Below, piece by piece: positions 56,622-64,000 of a stretch of 64,000 bases of DNA (its first letter is position 1; every line of letters begins with the position of its first letter). The notes under the pieces were generated by a model. That model ran no database searches. It worked only from the letters and a program-made list of their open reading frames with translations, and was not told where the DNA came from. A program made the translations under genes and the position numbers. The stretch is from positions 358 through 64,357 of the forward strand of contig BDIU01000151.1 in NCBI GenBank assembly GCA_002118135.1. The letters run 5' to 3'. Origin of the DNA: Trebouxia sp. TZW2008 (taxonomy: Eukaryota > Chlorophyta > Trebouxiophyceae > Trebouxiales > Trebouxiaceae).

Positions 56622-59600
56622 ATGGAACCTGCTAAAGCAGCAAATGATGAAGATGAGGAGGTGCATCCTGTACCTGCTAAGGTAAGGCTTGCCGGCTTTA
56701 AATGCCTGCCACAGGCCTGCCACACAGCACAGCATGCCAAATAGTGCCTCTTGGTGTCACCTCACGTCATCTTCCTGAATTGTTGTTGCCTTCTGATCTC
56801 CTGCAAACTGCTGTACCTCACAGCTACGCTCGATCTGCATTGCAAGCGGTTGTCTGAGGGTGCCACCGACGTCCTGCCTTGCAATAACCTGCTTGACAAA
56901 CAGAAATTGTGACTGCAGACTCAAGTAGGGGCATCACCTACCTACCATGTTGAGAAGAGACTTGGTAAGGGAGGCTTTGGACAAGTCTTTCTTGGCAGGC
57001 GTGTACAAGTCAGACGCAACTCACGAGACGTCAAGCCAACTCAGGTCAGGAGTGTAAACGCTGTACTATGGCAGCAGGATATGCAACGCATGCCTGCCTC
57101 ATGCTTATGTCTTTATTATGCATGTGCAGGTCGCTCTGAAATTTGAGCACAAGACAAGCAAAGGGTGCACTTCTTCAGGCACACCTTATGAGTGGGGCAT
57201 ATATCAGTGAGTTTGCTTTTTTGGCCTATCGCAAAGCCTTTCCCCAGGCGTCCCATGTTCAGCTGTCCAGTCATGCTTAGACAGGGTGATGGCTGATGCA
57301 TTGTGCCTGTAGGAACCTTGGCGAGGTCTATGGTTTGCCAAAGATGCACTACAAGGGGAAGCAAGGGGATTTTTACATCATGGTAGGCATGCTCAGTTCA
57401 TTCAGTCTGCTCTAAATAGCTTGAGCATTTCTACCTCATACCACCTTGCAATATTTTGACTATCCCAAAACTCAAACGTTTTTCAAATGCCAGGTCATGG
57501 ATCTTTTGGGCCCAAGTCTGTGGGATGCTTGGAATTCTCAAAGTATCGACATGACACCGCAGTATGTGGCATGTGTCGCTGTTGAGGCCATCATCATCTT
57601 GCAAGCTCTGCATGAAAAGGGGTAAGACTCAGTACCTTGAAAAAGTAGTATCAGTTGATCTTGTTTGGATAAGCAAGCATGTATGCTGTCAATCCTCATT
57701 CAAACCCAGATACATTCATATATGCACAAGAGGGTATACTTGCAGTTAGTTTGGCGCCTGGCTCAAATGCTTCCATCTACGCACAAAAAGGTATGAATGC
57801 AGTCAGCATGGTGATTGACTCAGATGCTTTCATCTGTGCATAAAATTTTATGAATGCAGTCAGCATGGCGATCTGCTCAGGTGCTTTCGTCTGTGCACAA
57901 GAATTAGAATGCAGTCAGCATGATGATCTGCTGAGATGCTTTCAGCTGTGCACAAGAAGTTATGATTGCAGTCACCATTGTGAATGGCTTGCAGGTATGT
58001 GCATGGAGACGTGAAGCCAGAAAACTTTTTATTAGGCCCTCCTGATTCACCTCGTGCCAATAAGCTATATGTTGTGGACTTGGGCTTAGGTAAGCTGACT
58101 ACATCCATGTACAGCTGCATCCATAGTACAGATCATTGCCCAGCTTTGTGTCTGAGTATGTCAGACATGTATGTATCTCATTGCAGCAGCATGCTTGCTG
58201 TTATAATGAGGGACTCAATCTTATCTTGTTACTGTGGTAGCCACTGTCTGTCTATAGCATCATGTCATCATGTCACCATCATGCAATGACAGACAGCCAC
58301 AGCAGCCATTGAGAATAGCTGTCATGCCACCACAGCTCCTGCTGCTATCATTCCTTCACCTTAACGGGCTGCTGGTTGCATGCAGCAACAAATCTTCACT
58401 GGCTACTTTTTCTGTGCAGCAACAAAACATCACTCGTTGCTGATCATGTGCAGCAACAAATTTCAACTGGCTGCTGTTTCTATCCAGCAGCAAACCTTTG
58501 CTGGTTGCTAGTTTTGTGCACCAACAAACCTTCACTGGCTGCTGTTTGTGTGCAGCAACAAAGTGGAGGACGCCTGGAGGTGTACACGTGAAGTATGAAC
58601 AGAAGCCAGACGACTTCCGAGGCACAATTCGGTATGCCAGTGTACATGCCCATCTGGGCCGCACAGGCAGTAGGCGAGATGACCTTGAATCTCTGGCTTA
58701 CACCCTTATGTTTCTGCTCAAGGGTCGCCTGCCTTGGCAGGGCTTTCAGGTGAATTACTTTCCCCTTCAGCATGCACTGTAGTCAACGCGCAACCTGCCA
58801 GTGCTTATTACAACAAGTAATCATCGAATGTTATTCACTTGTCGAAGCTTGGGAGAAGGGTGCAGATACCATATTTTCCCTCAATTGATACAGATTGGAT
58901 AAAAAGTTGAAAAAATGTTTTTTTGGTCTCGAAATTGTGAGGGCGAACTCTTGTTGTCATGTGCAGGGCGAGGACAAAGGCTTCCAAGTTTGCAGGAAGA
59001 AGATGGCAACCTCAGCAGAAGCGCTCTGCAAGTACAATGCTCCTGAGTTCTGCAAGTTCACAGAGGCAGTACTAGAGATGAGGTTTGACGAGGAGCCCAA
59101 GTACGCTGCCCTCATCAGCCTGTTTGAGCCCATTCTGGCGGGCTGTGTGCACAAACCAATCTGTGTGGACTCTGCAATCAAGGTGAAGCTGGCTTGCTGC
59201 CGCTATGACAACCCTTGTGATGTGAACAGTGTTCTTCACTGCCCACTGTTTGATCACATCCTGAGTTTTGTGTCTGTTCACTCACCAATCAAGATGCAGT
59301 GCTGTTATGCCATTGCTGGCAAGGTAAGTATGCAGCTTGCATCAGCCTGTCTGAGGACATTCTGGCAGGCTGCGTGCACAAATCAATCTGTGTGGACTCT
59401 GCCATCAAGGTAAAGCCCGTTTGCTGCCACTGCAGCGGAGATCGTGTGTTGCTTACAGTGCTTTGCATATGCTAAGTTGCTGATGAGGCAGGACACACTA
59501 CACACACGAGTTGCGTCTAGCAAAGTGTAGCAGATCATATCTCGACCCTCCACTGTCGCTCCAGATAACAAGCAAGCAGATGTTGCTTTGAGTTTAAAGC

Positions 59601-62484
59601 TCACTCGCTTTGTACACTGAAGCCATCAGCTACTCTAGTCTGGCGTCACAGTGTCAAATATCCAACCAGCGCAGGCAAGCTTGCCTGCATGTTCAGAAAT
59701 ATCCAACAAAAGGAAGGTCTCAGGAGCAGGACTTGTCCCAAAAATCTGCTGTCAAAACTTGTTGATAGCAGGAATTGCTGTTCCTCAGCGCTTACTATCA
59801 GCAGCTGCTTATGATTGAGACAAAGAGCTTTTTGACAAGGCGTATGTTCAGGGTCAAATGAACCCGTGATGCTCAAGACAAGCCTGCCTGCCAAGCTAAG
59901 ACTTGTGTCACATACACCTGGCAATGTACGCTAGAAAGTGTAGTAATTAATCTTACCGTTGTTGTCAATCAAGACCAAGCTAATGTGCTATGCAGGTGGG
60001 CCAGAAAAGAGGGCGTGCAGAGCTTGACGAGTTGGATCATGACCAGGACGGTACTCTGAAGAAGAAGACCCGTCTGGGCTGGCCAGCAAGCCAGTGGATC
60101 ACCTGCTACAACAAGCATGCACCAATGAAGCAAAGGTGACATTGCTGACAGCTGCGACTGTTGCTGACAAGTCTGTGCAGCCAATGTTGCGCTTGCGTTC
60201 CTTCATTCAACAGCTGTTCCTCAAATCCGCTTACAATGCCTGCTTTGCATGGATGCCAGCTTGCATACTTGCCCAACAGCGTTTTACTTGGCAGGTAGGC
60301 ATACCCAGCCCCAGTAGCGCAATCCCTGCATTGACGCGTCGTGGTACGAAGCCTGTATGTAAAGTTTCTGATCAGCTGCTGTTGTGTGGCAGGTATCACT
60401 ACAATGTTGGCAGCACAAGGCTGGATGTGCACGTCAAGAAAGGCCTAGCAGATGGGCTGTACATCAGCAGCGTGGGCTGTGCAACAGACCTATGGGGCAT
60501 CATCATGGACGCAGGCACAGGCTTCACAAGTCAGCTGTACCGTGTAGTGCCAGATGCCTTCCTGCCCAAAGAGTGGATCATGGAGAAGTGGGACCTAGGC
60601 TTCTACATCACAGCTGTTGCTGGTACACATCGCCTCTTTCGAAATCCATGTCAGCGCTACATGTGTGTGCTGACGGCGCTGCATTTGGGCAGCTGCATCA
60701 CATCTGAATGGGGATTGTGGCTTGCTTCAATGATTGTTTATGTCATGGTGATACTGCGGTTCCTGTGCCGTGATGGTGTGTTTAGGACAACTTCGAAAAT
60801 GCACTCTGCAATGAGCCTGCAACAGCAAGCATAAGGAGTTGGCAAGTACACGGGTGGCATGCAACAACATGAGGCTGTGCAGAGCAAATCCGTGGGTCTG
60901 GTGCTGTGTCAGAATTGACCAAGCACAACTGATTGATTGTGCATGCAGGTAGCTGTCAAGGCAGCTCTCTAGTATTGCCAGAGCTGCAATAGCCCAACTC
61001 AGTTGTGATGCATGCGGATAGCTGTCAAAGCAGCTCTCTGGTAGTGATGAACAAAGGGACCAGGTATACACAACAAAGTTACAAGGTACAATAGCTCAAA
61101 TCAAATGTGATGCATGCAGGTAGCTGTCAAGGCAGCTCTCTAGTTGTGATGAGCAAAGGCACCAGGTATACACAACAAAGCTACAAGGTCAGCGATGCCT
61201 TCCCCTTTGAATGGATCAAGAAGAAATGGAAGGAGAACTTCTACATCACCAGCATGGCCACAGCAGGTCAGCCAATGGCATTCATCATGTTTGAAGGCTG
61301 CTATAGTTTGAAAGAATTCAAAGCACATCATCACTGCTTGACTTGGCCCTTGTGCTGCATCTTGCATATAACATGTAGGTCATCCTGCCTTGCTGTTGCC
61401 TCTTGCCAAACTTTAGACAGCGCTTTCTTGAGCTGCGTGGCATGTCATGCTCGCAGAGCATTCACTGGTCTCAGATCCATGCATGTGCAGCCGATGGTTG
61501 CAATCACTGATGGGTCTCAGTGTGTGAGGTCAGTGACATCTTGCGTGTCATACAGGCAAGCAGTGGGCTGTTGTGATGAGTAGGTGCAATGAGTACAAGG
61601 ACCAAGTCATTGAGTTAGATTTTCTGTATCCTTCCGAAGGCATTCACCGCCGCTGGGATGAAGGCATGCCTCTACTCATGTCTGCTTTGTTTGTTTATAT
61701 TCATAGTCAGTAGTGATGAGTAGGCAGATTGCAAGTGAGCAATGCATCAGCATCCCTGACTAAACAAAACTGCATTCCATGTGTGCCATCTGTCTCATGC
61801 TGCCCAAGCTTACCAGGCTGGTGTGTGCATACCATCTTGGACCTGCTGCTTGTCGTCAGATAGATTGCTGCATGGTGCTCGTCATTTCTGTTTTGTTTGT
61901 CTTTGTTCACCGCAGTCACTGTTGCTGAGCAGAGAGATTATGGCTGAGCAAGTACATTGCTGCAAAGCATAAAATGCAGGTCTGCAGACCAGATGCGACA
62001 GCATCTGTTGCAACATCAGTCCCTTTTTCTGCAAGTACTTTTCAGACCAGGACCTGATGGCTGCCTAGATGTGAATCAACACTCAGAAAGATTCAAGCTG
62101 AGTCATAGTGACTGGTTTGTGCTGTTCAGGGTACCGGATAACAGCTTGTGCTGCCACAGACGATCAATGTGCATTTGTTTTGAGTCAGCCTAGGAAGATT
62201 TTGCCAGATGAGACGCAAGAGACCCTGAGAACGTCCCAGTTCCCTTCACAACATGTCAAGGTACACACTGCATGCCTTGAATTGTGCATTGCTTTGTTAC
62301 CTTGCACACTGCACCAGATCTGTGCTGGAGATATTGATTGTCAATGTCTTGTCTGGGCAGGCACAGGCAATTGTCAGTTGCCCAGTCATCAGGATTGTCT
62401 GACAACAAGCATCTGTTACTGCAGGAAAAGTGGGAGAAAGAGTTGTACATTGCATCTGTGTGCTATGGACGAACAGTTAGCTAG
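56622..62484 (+). CDS. MUT9-like (MLK/PPK, casein kinase 1 group) protein kinase
   Basis: This is a nuclear Ser/Thr kinase. The family includes Chlamydomonas Mut9p (histone H3/H2A phosphorylation, gene silencing) and plant MLK/PPK kinases. Fourteen exons close in phase to 593 aa: 56622-56681, 56919-57044, 57130-57206, 57313-57382, 57494-57621, 57995-58089, 58556-58749, 58967-59182, 59996-60135, 60393-60622, 61120-61266, 61556-61663, 62130-62260 and 62425-62484. Kinase features are the glycine loop [16 protein letters not shown] (K66), HGDVKPEN (D159), DLG (182-184) and [22 protein letters not shown], typical of CK1. The C-terminal MLK domain is complete ([82 protein letters not shown]). A basic KKKTR patch may be a nuclear signal. 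Intron 12 appears to be GC-AG. Several introns hold exon echoes. Confidence 0.94.
57730..57994 (+). repeat. Tandem repeat leading into MUT9-like exon 6
   Basis: Four to five copies of a 58-65 bp unit ('atgctttcatctgtgcacaa.aa..tatgaatgcagtcagcatggtgat') run up to the exon 6 acceptor. Each copy includes a 'gcagtca' AG that resembles an acceptor. Only the last stretch joins to the conserved [10 protein letters not shown] exon. Confidence 0.85.
58365..58555 (+). repeat. Tandem copies of the MUT9-like exon 7 acceptor
   Basis: The true acceptor 'tgtgcag/CAACAAAG' (58555/58556) is preceded by five near copies of a 30-40 bp unit ('tgcagcaacaaa.cttcactggctgctgtttgtg') at about 58382, 58417, 58451, 58487 and 58518. 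Most keep the acceptor AG and the first exon bases. Alternative acceptor use would shift or truncate the kinase frame. Confidence 0.9.
59330..59412 (+). repeat. Echo of MUT9-like exon 8 end
   Basis: The exon 8 end ([23 protein letters not shown] before gtgaag, 59182) is copied about 227 bp downstream with a few changes. The copy includes [13 protein letters not shown] and a perfect donor 'aaggtaaag'. It lacks an obvious acceptor and has a changed frame before AGC. Confidence 0.88.
60940..61119 (+). repeat. Echoes of MUT9-like exon 11 acceptor edge
   Basis: True exon 11 begins at 61120 ('gtagctgtcaaggcagctctctag'). Two copies precede it, at about 60951 and 61017. The second continues well into the exon text ('gtgatgaacaaagggaccaggtatacacaacaaagttacaaggta'). 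The first is truncated after the shared 24 bp. Confidence 0.9.
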
Positions 62485-63500
62485 AGCGAATCCGAGAGAC
62501 AAGGACCACATCAGCAAGATTCAGCACTTTGTTCAGTCTGCCCGAATTCCTGGGCGATACCATGCTGTCTGGATTGAGCTGATTGTAGTGTGACTGTGTA
62601 GAATGATAGACTCTAGTGGTAGCTTAGAAAGTCCTCTTTCATTCTGGTTCTCAGTGTAGCGTGTAGCTAGATTGCGTCAAGCAGGCTGCTAATTAGTGCC
62701 TTGCAGCTTCAATGGTTTGACACTTCGTTATGCACTGTCTAGCCCTCAGCAACCATTTATTCAGGCTCCAAATGGGCAACCATCACTCCTGCTGCCCGAG
62801 GCACCTGATCTTGAGATAGAGTGCTAAGGTTTGGACACAGGTGTTTTCACATCTGGCAGCATTGCCTTGTGCAGACTTGGGCATGTGCAGAGTCCACGTT
62901 AGATGCAGATCCTGCAAAGTCTGTCACCAATCAAATCAAAAGCCTTCACCGTCTCTGTGAACGTCTTTGGCGCAATCTCAAAGAGTATTCAACGCCATAT
63001 GTCAGCACAGCTCTGACACCTGTTGTAGGCTGCACATGCACTGTGACAACTTATGCAGGAAAGGCTTGTCTCCCCAGCATGCAGTCGCAGCATCCAATCA
63101 GACCCCCAACAGATTGACATGAAATGGGGATTAGTGTAGAAACAAATAGCAAACTCACTACTTATTCAGGAAGACTTGAAAGACTGCTCTGGCTGGCTCA
63201 TGCGTTTGGCACGCAGTTCATGCGTTCAGTCGGCTCTGGACTATGGCATAAGCAGTAACTTGATAAGCCTGCAACTCAATGCAAATACAGGAACTAAAAG
63301 TGCAAGACACCATTTACTTTAAGACATCCTGGATAATCTGCAACTTCACATGTACCTAGCAGTATACAATGCTTGTACTACGCACTAGCGCAGTGCAATC
63401 ATACAGGTCTGGCTAAAGGGCCCACTCATTGGCTGAAAACAAAGAAGTTCTGCTTGGAACTTGCTATAATCTTGACAGCTTCTGCATTCTGGATACTGGT
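62485..63500. other. Convergent intergenic region
   Basis: It lies between the 3' ends of the MUT9-like kinase (plus) and the thioredoxin-like gene (minus). No coding or structured element is recognised. Open stretches such as 62821-63117 have no splice support or family resemblance. Confidence 0.45.
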
Positions 63501-64000
63501 TCAGTGACAGCCAGGGGTCAGACATTCCTTGCAGTCTGATATTGCCCGCTTAAGATAGCTGACTTTGTGCAAGTTTGCCGTAAAGTTCTTGGCCAACTGT
63601 CCATGGGTGTACATATGAAAGTACGGTAGCTTTGTGACGCCCATGCTTGCAGCAACAACACGCATTGTCTCATCAGCTGCATTGACCTGAAGCAGGACAA
63701 GAAGTTGTCATTGATTGCAGGGTGTTATAATGAAAAGATTGTAGACTTGCTAGAGACCAAACTGGTTGGAGACAGTGTATTGCTCCTGTGCATACATAGC
63801 TAGGCCCCGTATGATAGATGGGCCCCCTGCACCTGCCTTGCATGGGTTCTTAACAAATGAATGCATGACAAGGTGCGGATGTATTGACTTGCACAGCCCA
63901 CAGTACAGCTTGCTTGCAAGCGGTAAGCTGCTGCATCAGTAGGCAGAATACTGAGACACGGTGTCTACCTTTACAAAAGTGACATCAGGATTTTGCGTCG
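63501..64000 (-). CDS. Thioredoxin-like protein, C-terminal part (runs off the window)
   Basis: Two exons are visible: one entering at the window edge and ending at 63969 (NPDVTFVK), and the last exon 63686-63501 (VNAADETMRVVAASMGVTKLPYFHMY..GQ, then the stop). The pattern 'P-x-V-x-F-x-K-V-N' followed by G-x-T-K-L-P-Y-F is the second half of a thioredoxin fold, with the cis-Pro in KLPYF. The redox CxxC motif, if present, would lie outside the window. The extended tail ends CKECLTPGCH. Atypical plastid thioredoxins with such C-termini are a possible relation. Confidence 0.7.

Noticed and set aside
1..64000. Prokaryotic-type defence system, CRISPR array, prophage or intact transposon
   Set aside because: The genes are intron-rich eukaryotic ones. 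Repeats found are tandem and tied to exon edges, with no spacers, terminal inverted repeats, transposase or reverse transcriptase.

Overview
The window is nuclear DNA from a photosynthetic eukaryote, most likely a chlorophyte green alga (perhaps a trebouxiophyte; the genus cannot be read from the sequence). The evidence is dense GT-AG introns with short in-phase exons, a MUT9/MLK-type kinase, a plant-type ascorbate peroxidase, a probable Tat-targeted thylakoid lumen protein, a proline-rich secreted protein and a SPATA17-like axonemal protein. There are no prokaryotic operons and no CRISPR array. I found no convincing tRNA or rRNA gene and no intact transposon. Exon boundaries were worked out by hand from splice signals, reading phase and family conservation. 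Nine gene models close in phase over every exon.

Layout. 0-3 kb: no gene, with a degenerate tandem repeat at 2.2-2.8 kb. 3.0-5.9 kb (-): two-finger GATA factor. 6-8.2 kb: nothing recognised. 8.2-14.7 kb (-): sacsin-like ATPase with a C-terminal BTB/POZ domain. 15.4-17.5 kb (+): probable thylakoid lumen protein. 17.7-23.07 kb (-): PIG-A, 10 exons. 23.47-24.99 kb (+): phytanoyl-CoA dioxygenase family protein. 25.7-34.5 kb (+): one 16-exon reading frame joining methylthioribose-1-phosphate isomerase (MtnA) to methylthioribose kinase (MtnK). 35.35-39.95 kb (-): secreted Ser/Thr/Pro-rich protein built from duplicated modules. 40.9-42.85 kb (-): single-pass membrane protein, 5' end unresolved. 44.3-44.7 kb (+): DUF3128-like protein. 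45.56-48.2 kb (-): ascorbate peroxidase. 48.54-50.3 kb (+): F-box/LRR protein. 51.97-55.4 kb (+): SPATA17-like IQ protein. 56.6-62.5 kb (+): MUT9-like kinase. 63.5-64 kb (-): 3' end of a thioredoxin-like gene.

The genes are unrelated housekeeping, signalling and wall genes, often in divergent pairs with short intergenic gaps (PIG-A/PhyH 399 bp, APX/F-box 333 bp). The clearest functional link is the MtnA-MtnK frame, whose two domains catalyse consecutive steps of methionine salvage.

The most unusual feature is architectural. Next to many exons the introns (and one 3' UTR) hold diverged, same-strand tandem copies of the exon's edge plus its splice site and flanking intron, often with 130-170 bp periods. 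These 'exon echoes' occur in at least eight independent genes here. They look like a pervasive local duplication process acting across splice junctions.
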